In this document: positions 1 to 13,300 of the stretch, piece after piece
Numbering within the stretch: position 1 is the first letter of the stretch
Layout: each line of letters opens with the position of its first letter
From: Prunella strophiata
Taxonomy: Eukaryota > Chordata > Aves > Passeriformes > Prunellidae
Reading direction: 5' to 3'
Length of the DNA stretch: 64,000 nt
NCBI GenBank assembly: GCA_036583965.1
Contig: JAZBQD010000014.1
Span: forward strand, 28,439,490 to 28,503,489
Position numbers and translations under genes: made by a program
The notes under the pieces: model-generated
What the model was told of the DNA's origin: nothing
Database searches by the model: none
Seen by the model: the letters and a program-made list of their open reading frames with translations, nothing else

Positions 1-3000
1 AAGATTTTCCATGAGCAGAATTCAAATGTGTTATTTTAAATTCGTGTAATGGAAAAAGGCCTATTAAATATAGTACAGAAAGGACCATTGGGCATATTTC
101 AAATTTTAGTGGGCACAGGAAGGGGGGGGTAAGTTTAGCATTTCTTCATTATTTATCTACTTCATATTTGACTAGCTTCAACTCTACTCTATTTTCTAAT
201 TTTTTAGAGTGCAGGTGTAGTTGCATTCTGTACAAGTGATATTTTGGGGCAAATAGCAGAATTGCTGATGTCAACTGTTTGAAAACTGATATTGATCCAA
301 AGAAAATGGCTCTCCTTATTCATCTGATATTGATTCTTGAGTTGTTGGATGTACTGAGATTCCATTTCACATTTTCTCTAGGAGAGCTAAAAACTTTCAA
401 GTTTGGCATTGTTGTTTTTTCACTGACAGGTGATATGTTCATCTGATGACACTGATATGGATACTGGGCCAGAAGTTATGAGAGCTGGAATAGTGTGTTG
501 GAAGGATTTACAATAATAAGTTTACAACCTTTTAAAAGTCTGAGTGGAGATGATAATTCTGAATATCTGACTTGGGCTGAATTGTTTGTCTAGAATTTGA
601 GGAGGGGTGGAGGGGAAGGGTTATTCTATTTTGAGGGCAAGATTAAAGCAAATAGTTTGGTCCTCTCTGTTTGCTGAGCTTTGACAGTAGGCTAGTGGGC
701 AGCTAGGACCTGGTCTCTTTTGAGGAAAAAGGAATAAAAATTTTTGTAATACATGACAAAAATAGTTTTTGTTCCTTGTAAGAAATGAAGGATGTGGCAT
801 GTGACTGTGACTGCTTTGCTTCCTATCTGATAGGCTCGGGGAAGGGATTTGGCTCCCAAATTGGCCTTCAGACTCCCCTCTGCTCTAAATACGAATCCAG
901 AAACACAAATATCCATTCACCCCTTGTCCTTTGCTGGCCTATGTGCTAAGAAATTACCCACGTAGTGCTGGTGAGTCTCTATTCCTGTGGGGGCAGCTAG
1001 AGATGCTGGCTACTGAGGGACACAGCATGCTGTGCTAGTGTGCCTAGCCTGGAAGGGGGAGGGCAAAGATGCCTTTTCTTTGGGCATGCAGTTACCTCTA
1101 GACCAGGTTTGAATGCAAAAGGTGGATGGGTGGGAGCCTTAATTCTGGGAAAAGCTTAAGTATAAAAAATGTTTGAACAGCTTAGGTCAGAGCTGACAAT
1201 CTCCAAGACTTCCCAAATATAAGATGTGGGAATTCAGTACGCTTGACTACTCTCTGCTTTCCAGAGAACTTTCTGTCTTCTTAGAAAATTTGTGTAGAAG
1301 AAATGAGTGATCCAACTGGAAAACATATTGATTAAATATGCATTTTAAATGTACTAAGTGTTATGAAAGTATGAAGTTCTGTGCGAAATGAAACCAAAAT
1401 TGGTGGATATTGTGGCACTGTTAATTGTGTATCTCATCTTCCCTCCTCTAAAATCGTACTCTGCAATTTTCTAATGCATTTAGGATAACTTTAGAAAAGT
1501 TTGAGAACTGTGGGATTCTGATGATCCCACAGTAACGCCCTTGCAGAAATGCAAGGTACAGGGGCTGGAAAGTGACATTACAAAATAAGAAAAACACAGC
1601 TGGAGTGTTAGATGGATAGCAATGGCAAGTGCGATTTTCTTCATTCAGATAAATGCAATAGTTTTTTTTAACTGTTGTCCTTTTTTTCCATATCCTTCAG
1701 CATCCACCAAAAATACTGCTTTGGTGGTGTCCTCTGACCAAGTTCTGTGCAAGAGTAAGCAGAAGTCCAGGACATTTTTTTTTTCTGGAGAGTGTGGCAG
1801 AGCATAGCAGGTCCTGCTCACCTAGGCAAAAGCAAGTGGCTTTTCACCACAGATTTTATCTTGCTGCTCCCGAGAGTGAGAATGGCAGGGAGAAGTATGG
1901 ACAGCCAGAAAAAAAAAAAAAAAAAGTGTAATTCAGGATGTGCTTTATCCTGGGTGCAGCAAAGCATTGTAGAAGCTTCCTTGTTTCAGGATGTGATTTC
2001 TTGGTTCCTTCTCACCCTTTGATTTTCTTGCTCCTCCTCTGAGAGGGCTGACGGCTCTCTTGAGTTTCAGGAGCACCCTCTTTCCCTAGTTTCCTGGCAA
2101 ATGCACTTTGCCATTCTCTCCCATCTTTGATTGACCTTCAAGATCTATTCAAGTCTCCTTTTTCATTCCCACTCCTCCCTTGCAGGGACTCTGCCTGCCC
2201 ATGGTACTCCCAGCTCTGTTCTGTTAATCTCCTTTCCTCTCTGTGCGTGCTGTGTCACCATGATTCAGTGCGAGGTGATGCAGTGTTGCTCTAATTACAG
2301 AGCACTCTGACCTGTGCTTGCTGAAGCTCTGTTGGTAGTTAATGAGCAGCTCTGGGAAGATGATCCCTGATGTGGCAGGTGAATCTGTATTATGAGTTAT
2401 TAACTGTGCTTTTGTGTTAGCCTGCCTGATCCTGTAAATGGAGGCCTAGCATTGTGGAGCCCAGTGTTGGCCCCTGAAAATCACTGAGGAGTCTTATTTA
2501 TTAGTACTTTGGCACTGGTGTTCATATCAAGGGCTATTAAAAGTAATTAGGTACTGCAGCTTTATTAATTGTTTAAGAGGTTCTCCTTGCATCTCAGTAT
2601 GAGGCTGATCTGATGCAGCTATCTTCTTGATAGTATCCAAGAGTGTTTTGTCTTTCTGAGTACATCTTGTTCTGGCTCATTTCAGAAATCTGCTCTTAGC
2701 TCCAAGGTCTGCAATTGGTCTGCAATCTGTTGGCCTGTAATTAGTACCAGTATTAAGTGCTATTACTCCACTGGTCTGAACTGCTGGCTATTTTTAGATA
2801 TGACATTGTTCAGGGTTTTGTTGCACAGCTTATTTCTCTCATCATCAATCAGCAGGATGCTGAGTATAAATTAATGCTGTTTTTTAGAATACTTAGTTAA
2901 CACTTATGGAGGTACCAGTTAGCTGGTATTTACAGAAACTTATCTTTAGGTGGAGACTGTGGTCTAGTCCCAGGCTGAAGGGCTGTGGTCAATATCTCCT

Positions 3001-4950
3001 TCTGGAAGCTTGAAATGCTAAGTTCCTGCCTTGCCTGTGGGCCAGGGAGTTGATTTACACTTAATCTGCAGCAAAATCAGATATTCAGCATGCAAGCAAG
3101 TCATGTAGGTAACATCCGCCATAACAGAAACTGTGAACTCTTTGTCAGTAAACTAAATGCTCTTAAAGTCTTATTGAGAAAGAGCCAAGCTTGTGCCTTA
3201 TGGAGGGCCATAACAACAGGAAGCCTGATTTAATGAAAATTTGGATAGAAACTAGGATGTGGGCTGTGTCTGAATCATACAGCTAATGCATGAGTTGTCT
3301 CAACCTATATCTTCTTTTGAATAGTAAAACTTCAGCCCTCTGGTGGTGGTAGTATCACTGAGTCCCAGTTAATATTAATCACAGATTGCGCAGCCTAAGT
3401 GACAGCTTCATGTTTCAAAGATCTTGTTTGAATGCCATTAGGTTTTTTTCACAAATGAAGCTGTTTTGTCTTTTTCTTTCTCAGCACTATCATTAAAGAG
3501 AACTTGCTTTCTTTTGCACCTCTAGATGTACTAGATTCAGTGAGCCTGGTGAAGAAAAAACATGTAGCTATTGATTCTGAAGGAGAAACTTCTAGTACTT
3601 TAAAATCCCAGAGAGCAGACTGGTCTACTTATAGATGCAGGTTGAATGAGAGGTAATTAAATCTAAATTAGAAGCTTTGGCAGTTTTCATCTGCGATTTT
3701 AGAATCTTAGAAAATACTTACATAAGAAAGAAAAGGATGAGGGAACAGAACTAGAAAAACAGAAGTCAGGAGGCTATCTACAATATGGATGTTTGCTGCC
3801 TATGCATGCTAAGCAAGTCATCACAAAATAGGATAGAAATAGGATCAGAATACAAATGGGAATTCACCCTAAAATAAAGCTAGGTCTGGGGAGAAATTTT
3901 CATGGAAAGAGAAATGCTTGAAATGTTTTATTTTGAAAAAATTCTGGGAGTAAGAGCATGGTGTTAACCAGTTATGATGCTGCAATAAATTTTAATTATT
4001 TTTAATATTTGATAGCTTTCAGAGGTGTCAACAATAGATTAGGAGGTTTTTTTCTATGAAATATGTTATTGTTTTACCTATACTGGCTGGCTAATTTTTA
4101 CTTAAATCTCAGGAGTATTACGAAGCTTAATTCATTCCTGTGAAAAGCTGTTTTTTAGAGCAGTTAGTGCAGATTTATGAAGATACCAGTTAGCCAGTAT
4201 TTGTGGCTGAACATTGTGATGTTCACTCATAAAAGCCAAATGTATTCTAAGAGATCTGGTGAAAATGCAGGCAGGACACTCCTGAGCACCTCCAGTTATA
4301 GCAATCACAGCCTCATTTCTCTGGGTGTGGACGTGAGCCTCCCCCATGGGTAATTGAGAGACACTTATACCACTGCTAAAAGTGTCCTGTGGGCACTCAT
4401 GCAGAGGCCTGACATACTGATGTGGTTGTTCACCAGAATAAAAAACTGCCTTTCTTCAACAAGGAACTGAAGCTAACAGAAACCTTTATGAGGTCAGTTT
4501 TCCACTCTGATTACTGAGCGCTCTGCCCTCCACTAAAAAGCAGAAGAGAAACCCTCCTACAAAACTTGGCTAGTAACTAAATAGAGCTTTTTTGAGTTAG
4601 TTTTGGAAATATCTCTTCTCTTTATGGAAATATATAACTTATTATTAACCTTGTTAGGAAATACTGCTGCAGATCATAATCTCTTTTTAGTGTCTAATTT
4701 CTAAATTGCATAGATGTGAAATTTCTAGGCCTCAGTGAGATGTCTCAGTAATTAATATAACTTCTTACTTCCCCTACTGCACAGCCTACTTACCTTGTGT
4801 GCTGAATCTACCAGCTTCTTTCCAAATTTCTGGAAGCTGTGTATACCAGCAAGGGTATTTATATATGTATGTACACAATGTGTATGTAGCCCAGCTGTCA
4901 GATATTTCCATTACATCATGCTACCTCATCCCCATCTTGAATTGCAGCTG
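1..4950. other. Intergenic non-coding stretch upstream of TMCC3
   Basis: No gene or clear transposon was recognised here. The sequence is AT-rich with short homopolymers, for example an A tract at about 1910-1925. Open frames are all under 80 codons and show no family signature. Two parts stand out and are discussed as findings: a homeodomain-core-rich block at about 2240-2880 and an exon-like stretch at 3526-3652. The location, tens of kilobases upstream of the TMCC3 CpG island, fits a gene-poor regulatory region, but that is inference from position only. Confidence 0.6.
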
Positions 4951-5572
4951 GTTGGGCTTGTATCAACAATAGTGTGGCCAGCAGGACCAGGGCACTGATC
5001 GCCCCTTGTACTCACACTGGTGAGGCCACACCTCAGAATCCTGTGTCCCGTTCTGGGCTCCTCACTGCAAGGACATTGAGGTGCTTGGTATGTCCAGGAA
5101 AAGGCAGTGGAGCTGGTGAAGAGTCTGGAGCACAAATATCATGTGGAGTAGCTGTGGGAGCTGGGATTGTTTAATCTGGAGAAAAGGAGGCTCAGGGGAC
5201 ACCTTATTGCTCCCTAAGACCACCTGAAAGGAGGGTGTAGCCAGGTGGGGACTGACCTCTTCAAAGTTAAGTAGCAATAAGTTGAAAGGAAACAACGTCC
5301 AGTAGTACCATAGGAGTTTTAGATTGGATATCACAAAAAATGTCTTCAATGAAAGGGTTGTCAAACACTGGAACAACCTGCTCAGGGAAATTGTTGAGTT
5401 GCCATCCCTGGAGGTATTTAGAAGACGTGTAGATGTGGCACTTTGGGAGAGGGTTTAGTGGTGCACTTGCAGTGTTAGTTCAATGATATTTGAACTTTAT
5501 GATATTTTAAAGGTATTATTATGGTATAATTAAAAGTATTTTCTAATCTAAATAACGCTATGATTCTGTGAT
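4951..5572 (+). mobile_element. CR1 LINE 3' fragment, sense
   Basis: This is a 5'-truncated copy of a chicken-repeat-1 (CR1) non-LTR retrotransposon. It aligns by eye with the 3' part of avian CR1, from the last portion of ORF2 to the end of the element. Diagnostic stretches are GTGGCCAGCAGGACCAGGGC near 4975, GGAGAAAAGGAGGCTCAGGG near 5178, a CTGGAACAACCTGCTCAGGG-like segment near 5370, and the terminal TGATTCTGTGAT at about 5561-5572. The ORF2 frame is broken by stops and indels. An AT-rich stretch at about 5490-5545 departs from the usual tail and may be a small insertion. CR1 copies normally lack target-site duplications, and I see none. The copy looks old and inactive. The short frames on both strands here are shadows of it. 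Confidence 0.9.
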
Positions 5573-7614
5573 ACAGTGAGTGCCTTTGTTCCCTTTAATC
5601 TTCTTGTGTGTGTGCTTGGGAGGGCTGAAGGACAAGGAGGAGTTAATGGGTATCACATGGAATCCTGTCCTTCCTCTCACTGCCCCATGTCCTCTGCTTC
5701 CACCTGTATGAGAAGGTGGACAGGGCAGACACCTCTCCTGCCACATTCCTGCTGTGGCTCTGCTTTGAGCATTCAGTTTTTTGCCAGATCTTGCATTTTG
5801 GGGTCTTGGCCTTCTTAGACATTCTTGGACACCATGAGAAGGTGCTATGTATGAGGAAACCAAGAGCCTACTGGAGTGTTTTAGAAGATGAAAGGCTGGT
5901 GACTCCTGTTGGGGTCCTCTAAGCTCCAGAACTGTGGACTGGGTATAGGCATGACTACTGTCTATCTTTGTTCTGTGACAAAATACAATTTGGGGATTAA
6001 TATTGTGCAGGGAGACAACTCCAGCTGCTTCTAATTTCCTTACTAGGAGCCCATCTGTCTAGCTGCCAGGATGTGATAGAGTTGTATTACTAGTTGCATT
6101 GATTCATATTCTCTTTTTCTAATGATGCATAGAGATCTATTACCCATATGTTCTTTCCAGTGATTGTATCTGCCCTTCATACAGTCTCTCCTGAGGGATT
6201 ATTGGGAAATGGATAGGACTCCTGCAAGCAGACTACTAATCTAGTGAAGAGATCCTGAGGAGGGAGATGGGAAATTGTTTCCCTTCCCCATGGTCTTGTG
6301 TGGTATATATGCCTTTGAGTTCTCTCTAAATGGGTTTTCACTTCTTTTATTATTTCTTCATTAAAAGATGTGTCACACGTCTTCTTCCTATTTCTTATGG
6401 CTAATATGCAGCTGAGCAAGTTCTTCAGTATCATGTCAAGACTAGAAAATAATGTATTGGCTAATTCTCAATGCAGATTAAAAAAGGCTTGGGAAAAATA
6501 TATTGAATATGCTTGTCCCATTTACATGAAAGCAGTGGCTGCACTCATGGGCCACTGGGGCCTTAGTTAAACTCTGAAATATGGCAAATAATCAGGATCT
6601 GCTCATTCTTGTATTTATTTCATTTGAGTTCACTTGCTACCATTTGCTGTTACTTCCACATTAGAGATGTTTGCAATGAATTCTATTCTGAGTTGCTCCT
6701 TAGTTGTTCCCCTAAGGACTAAGCAATGTACAATACTGTCAAATGGAGCATCTCACTTCAATCATTATACTGTGTTTTGCTTTCTTACTGATAGATCTTG
6801 ACTCTTCATTAGGGTTTTCAAGTACTGATGTTAACCCTAAGTGGACTAGGATCCATAGGGTGAGAGAGAATTCCCTCTCAGACCATATTGCCACAGACAA
6901 AACATAAATGTGCTTAAGCTCATTGTTTTTATTGTTCAAGAGAACAACTGGCTGGATCTGTTGGACCATTTGCTTGCAGTGGCTAGAGCAGGATGGTGTG
7001 TGATGGGATCCAGATGTGGTGTTTATCAGTGAGGCTGCTCACCACCCTCACATAGCCTTATGTCTTCTGGCTTCAATAACCTGCTGATTGCTAGATTAGA
7101 AAAAGGCTTCATTACATTTGTGACTTTTAGTGTGCTTGTTTTAACTGGACACATTGGCATGATAACAAGTACCAGGATTTTATGTACAGAAATGGAAAGT
7201 TAACATTCTTTATCTTGGTTTCCCTTGCCTAAGCAGAACCATGACACAGAAGTTACCTTTTACAATACTTGGACTTTGAGTATTTATGAATTCTTATATA
7301 CATGAAACTTCTTTATGTGAAAATGTTCTCCCTTATTCTGAGCAAATATTTTAAAATGCTTAATTCTTCCCTGATTTCATATTTCCAGAGTTCTTACCAT
7401 AATAGAATCAAAGAATAAATGTCACTGGCAGTGTTGCAACTCTCTTTATGGTTATATGTGGTTTCCAATCAAGTAAGAGATGAAATGACACTCACTTAGT
7501 AGGCTGGTTTGTCTGTTTTAAAAGAACTGAATTACTGTCAGGCAGTGAGGCACACACAGCATATCAATAAATGACATTGCTGTCTGCAGATATTTCTGGG
7601 GTCTGGTTTACTTG

Positions 7615-7706
7615 CTTTTAGTTGGTTTTGGTTTGTTTTTATTTTGGTTTGGGTTTGAGTTTGGTTTCTTTTTAGTTTGGTTTTGTGTTTGTTTCTTTGT
7701 TTTCTG
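7615..7706 (+). repeat. GTTT/GGTTT-rich low-complexity tract
   Basis: About 90 bases consist almost only of G and T in irregular units such as GGTTTG, GTTTT and GGTTTC. It is a degenerate simple repeat. The lysine-, glutamine- and asparagine-rich open frame on the opposite strand is a by-product of this composition and should not be read as a gene. Similar tracts occur on the plus strand at about 62.4-62.6 kb and in complement at about 40.7-40.8 kb. Confidence 0.8.
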
Positions 7707-10319
7707 AATTTTTTATTTGTACTTAATGAAGGAAGCAGACTACTTAGAGGTGCATAGGAGTTCCCCATTTGGATCACACTGGTAGTTCACTAACTCTAGT
7801 TAGTGCTAAGGGCATCAGAGAAAAGTATAGTAACATCTACAGCATAGAATGTACTTCATAACTTATCTCCACAAAAATAAGTCTCTTAATCTTTTCTGTC
7901 TGCTCCCCTTCTCCCCCCCAATGCTGAGGATGTACTTTTTTATATTCATTTCAAATTTTCTGTTTATAAACTTTCATTGTTCCTGGGTTGTTCCTCATAC
8001 AGAATCATTTGTGTCCTGCTCATTCCCCTGTATGAAGCCATTTCCTAACCCTGCAGGTTTGGTCCTGACCATCTGGGCAGGCTTCAGGTGGCAGCTGATC
8101 CCCAGGGAGCTGTGACAGACATAGAATGTCCAAGAAATATCTGTGAAGTGAAGGGGAGCTGTCCTTAGGAGAGAACAACACCCTGCAAGAAACCTAAGAA
8201 TAAAGAGAATCAACATAGCATAGCAAAGATACCAAATAACAAATTGGGCAGGATGGAAACTTTTGTGAGTTTCATATTCTCAGAGTGTAATTCTGTCAAA
8301 TGACAGAATGTCTCAGGCTGAATGGAAGTGCCTTTGCTGCCTGTTATTCTGTGGAAAATCCACCGACCTCTAGTGAACATTTTCTGGCCAGCTCATGTTT
8401 ACCACTCCTTGCTGCACTACCTGTGAGTCAGGAGTTCACAGCACACTGTTGGCATTTCACATCATCCAAGTAAATTTACCAGGCTTTAGAGGTGCTTGAT
8501 CTTATCCAGACCATTCAACAGCTGAACACAGAGGTCATGAGCTTCATTTTCTCAATGCATCAGGTCTCTCTTTACACAGATGTCAATAGAGACCAGCAAT
8601 GTGTTGAAACGTGCAGGAAGGCATCTCTGCAAGAGATGAGCCTAACTGCATTGTAGAGGCTGTGCACTTCAACTAGTCCAGCTAGGAGAAAAAAAAGTGC
8701 ACCCAGACACCTTCATATAATCTAAAGATATTTTAAGGATTTAGTTTGATTTGACATCTTTTAATTAGAAGCTTAACATTGATTTGTATTCATGCCACAA
8801 TTAACTTGGGCTGTTACTAATGATTTCTCGAAATAGATTTTTGTGCAAGTTGTTTCTACCCAAGGGCTAGGAGCAGGGGAGTGCTGGGGAACTAGACAAG
8901 CAATTGCAATAATAATGTCTGGGACTAATTGCCTTCTTAGGGCTTGACTTTGTCAATTGCTTTGTTTTCATCAACTTTGTTGATTTTTTTTTTTCTTTTT
9001 GTCAGAATCAGAGCCAGAAAATATGTAAGCAATCAAGGTTTGCTTTTGAAAAGCATCATCTATTGGTCATCTTCAGCCTGTGCTGAGGCAATGGTATCTT
9101 TGGGCTGCTGTAGAGAGAGTCCAGTTCCTGCTGTAGTTGAACTTTATGATTTGAGTGAATTGTTTCTGGCAAGACACTCCACAATATTAATTAATTTTTA
9201 GCTACATCAAAGTTTGGAGGCAGGATGTACAACTTCTTCAATGCTGCATTTAGCTGTATTACATCTTCTCTGCCAATTTTTGTACATAGCAGCCACAAAT
9301 CAGACCTTCCTAAGCAAGGAGATTAAAAACAGTGACTTTTTTCTCTTTGTCCTCTGTTTTATGAGGTGTCAGATGACATTCCTGACAGTTTTTAGCTTTA
9401 TAATCACAAATTTACGCTATTAAAGAATATGGAAGCTGAGAATCTGACTTGGTTTTATTATTGCAGGACTGGGAGCTTTGAGAAACACTGAATGTCAGGA
9501 AATTTGGCTAAAATCATGGTAGTTGCTAGGGCTGTGGTGGGACAGTAGAGCCCTCCCTTGGTTCTACATGCAGGCCTGCAGGAAGGCTTACACACCTCTC
9601 CCAGTGATACCAAGGGGTCAAAGTCTCTCAAGTGATTGAGGCCTCCTGACCCAAGAACACAAGAGGACACAAGCCAGAAGTGACAGACAAGTAAATGACA
9701 CTCAGGAAACACACACCTGTGAGCGTGGTCCCATTGGAAAGGCTGTGTGGGATCCCAGCCATGGCTTACTGTCATCTCTCTATTAGCTAGCTGTCCATGG
9801 GTGGGGAGTTGAGGAAGCTACCTACTTCTCAGCTGGACAGAATCCCTGCCAAAAATTGATTACTTAGCCCTTGTGCAGCTGCACTGTAAAGACAGCTGGT
9901 GCCACTGAGGACTCTTACTCTAGGTGTAGGAAGCATCATGTCTGGCCTAACCTTTGTCTGAACAGAAGTGCAGTGTTTATCTGCCCTTCAAGAAAGCAGA
10001 AGACAATAGTATCTGCATGTCCTCCTGGTAGTGAGCATAGGGATTTACTTATTCTTCATGGAAAAATGTGCAGTGTTAGGAAAACAGTGTTTACAAGGCA
10101 GAGCTCCTGGTGGCATTCAGAGGTTTCTCACCTGCTTGTTGGAGTGGTGGCAGTCTGATTTATGGGGGCACAAGAATAAAACCTAAAATTAGTAATAGTG
10201 ATTTGTAGTTGCACATTCTGACCCACTCAAGATTTCATAGCTGCCTACAATAGGGAATTAAAACCAAAGGGATGCTGTTAACATTGTATAATTCTTATGC
10301 AATGGCCAAATAGTCAACT

Positions 10320-10339
10320 GATTGATTGATTGATTGATT
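10320..10339 (+). repeat. (GATT)5 microsatellite
   Basis: Five perfect tandem copies of the tetranucleotide GATT span 20 bases. The tract is short and lies in non-coding DNA. It may be length-polymorphic, but nothing suggests a function. Confidence 0.9.
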
Positions 10340-13300
10340 AGAGAAAATGTTGAGAGCAAAATTACTCCTGCATTCCACAGAAATAAAGTAGAATGTTGTT
10401 GTCTTTTTAATTTCCCTGTTTGCATCACATTTGAAATTGGTATTTCCTAATACAATTTAAACAGGCTGTAAATATTCTTATCTGCTGTTAAAAACCTGAT
10501 TATTTTATCCCAAGAAAGAACAGTACATCACTTGAATGACACATGTTTCAGGAGCTGCCTGTGTTCTGCTGGGAATTTATTAGACTAAGGATGAGGAATG
10601 GCATAAATTAGAAACTCGTGCACTCTCTCTACTCTAGCATTTTAAGTATATGCAAGAACTCTGCCACAGCCTTTGATGCTGAACTTCAGTCTAGATCCAG
10701 TGCTTGAGGATCTTGACAGTTTTGTGTTGAGTTACTCAGCCTGGCACATTGCTGAGCCTCTTTTCTTGTAGTCTGATGCTGTGCAGGGTGCTCCTACCCT
10801 GGGGGAAATGTGAAGGCAGTTGCCTAAAGAGCATGTGTGCGATAAAGCCATTTCCTTTATTGCTATTGCAGTCTCACTTCCTTAATTTAGATGCATACAA
10901 GTGGAAATTGACAGCGTTGTGTGCAGAACTCAAACATACTCTCTTCAATCGACCAAACTAGGACTTAGTGACATGTACTAAAAACACAGCCCCAACAACC
11001 AGGTATCTGTCAGTTTGGGCATTTTGGCTATGATGTCCTCTTTGGTCTGTCAGGCATTTGGAGTTCACGAGCTGTGTTCTGGAATTAGGAGAAGTTGAGA
11101 AATGAGCATTTAGAGTAATATGTGTTGACTATTCAGAAAGTTTGATTCCCCACCCCTGATGACACTTTAGCTACGTATCAGCTCTCTCACTTATCACAAG
11201 GTATGTGCTGTTCCTGTGAGTCTCCATCGATGCTCAGCGTGCCAACAACCAGCTACTGTGGTGTGGTGCTTGTGGAAGTGGGTTGCCTAGAGGGGAAGGA
11301 TGTCAAAGAGAAGAGGCAGAAACTGCACTTGACATGCAAAAAGGGCTTGAAAGGAAGAGGCTGATCATTGTCTTCTGCTTCTGTGCTGTCAGATGTGCCT
11401 GCTTAGATGTTAGTTTTTTGGGTTTTTTTTCCAAAGCTACTGGATGGGTAGAGTGATGAAAGCTTTAACGTTACCAAGAAACTGAGAAGATCTGGTCCTC
11501 TGCTGAGATTTGCAGGAGGTATCGTATTAGGTATATGTCTGGAAGATATTTTTGTGGTGAACTGTCTGTTCTTCATTTTGGATCCAGTAGGAATGCTTGG
11601 AGAAGAGAGTTGAATCTGTGAAGATTAAAGAAAGTCAAAGGGAAAAGGGGAGAATTGGGCAAAATAATGGGAGATGTATCAGTCTGAATGAAGCTGTTTT
11701 TTCTCAAAAAAGTAGGTATGTTCAGGTAAAACAAGGAATCCCATACCAAGTATGTTACAGGTAACTGTTTATTTTTGATGTTTTATCTGACATGGATTGT
11801 TTTTAAAGGGTCTGGAAAAGTTGTATTCTCTAAGTTTTGCTCAAAAATAGGTATAGACAGTGACATTCATGTAGCAGTTTGTTTGTTTCACTTGAAAAAA
11901 ATGGGAAAATACTTAGGTGTTTCTCCTTGTGGATTTGATTTGTTCATGTTGAGTGCAAGCCAACCCTCCTTGAGGCTGGTTATTTTGCTAGAAGGGCAAA
12001 TACTCATCTATGGCTTTAATCAGATTAAGATACTGGGAAAAGCTGGGATACTACAATCAGGTGAAGGATGCTGGTCATCTCCATATCCATGCCTTATTTA
12101 AAGACTTGGGCAATTGGTAAGCTGGTGACAACAGACATTTCAGCAATGCAGATTCCAGTTACGACTAGAAAAATTCATGTCTAATGACATCAGAGAGGTG
12201 CTTTGTGTCAGTCTTGTTAACAGGTGACACTGGGCTGCTCTGGTGGTAAACTTTCCTCTTGTAGCAGCAATCCCCAGCAAGTGGCACAAAAGTAGCTGGA
12301 GGTGGACAGTGGGTTCTTGGGTCCTGAGATCCCTGAGGAAACAATTGAGAAGAGGCTGAAGGCAAGTTTAGCTGCTGTGGAGCCCCTTGTAGCAGCCATT
12401 AGGCTGCTTCTGAAGGATGGGTCAGATAGGACTGGTAGAGGTAATCTTTCAGCTCCCCACAGATCTCCATCTATATTTGCCTTTTTTTTTTTTGGTGGCA
12501 GTTCAGGTAAAGGAAATCCCTTTTTGTGTGTAAGAGTTTTGACATGTGAGTGAGGAGACTTACAAATGTTCTGTTTCCAAAAGACTGCTTTGTATACTCC
12601 AGCCTTCTGCAGATCAGCTAAAATCTATCAGTCTATATTGCCTACATGTTTCTGCCTTTCCTCATGCCTGAGAGGGAGTTTTTACTAGATAAGAACCCAA
12701 GTCACAGACTCAAAGACTTGCAGCTGAATTTTGTCATTGACTCATCACATGCCTATTGACAATCCATCTGCAAATAAGTGTCTGTAATTTGGGGTGTCTC
12801 ATCTAAAGCCCTCATTTTTCAGTGCTAAAAAATGAGACTAATGCAGATAACACAACGATATTGAGTAGAAATACTCACTGTATCTAACTATTGAAGAGCT
12901 GTTTGCAGGTGTAGTGTGCTTTTCAATGGCTAATTAGCATTATTTAACAATATTTTCAGCCCTAAAAATTTCACTGTCCCAAATCAAGCTTTTATTCTAA
13001 CTTCTACATAGAGATTTGCTTTCCAGTTAGGACTGTGTATAACTTGCCACATGCTCTCATCTGACCCACTTAGTAAATCATGACAGTGAATTAAGTTTAG
13101 TCTCATCTGTCTCAGTAGCTCAGATGTTCCTAGACTTTATCCTGAAAACCACTGCACACAGTTCATGTAGTAAACTCCCAGTTTACCAGAGCAATTGTCC
13201 CATATCAAGCAGTTGAGGGCTGACAGCCCTACTCACTAAGCAAGGTGGAAGTTTAAAAAACAGTGTATGCCATACTCAGTAGGAAGTTTTCTTGGTAGAA

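Noticed and set aside
5062..5376. 104-codon minus-strand frame
   Set aside because: It lies entirely inside a sense CR1 fragment and is the antisense shadow of that LINE.
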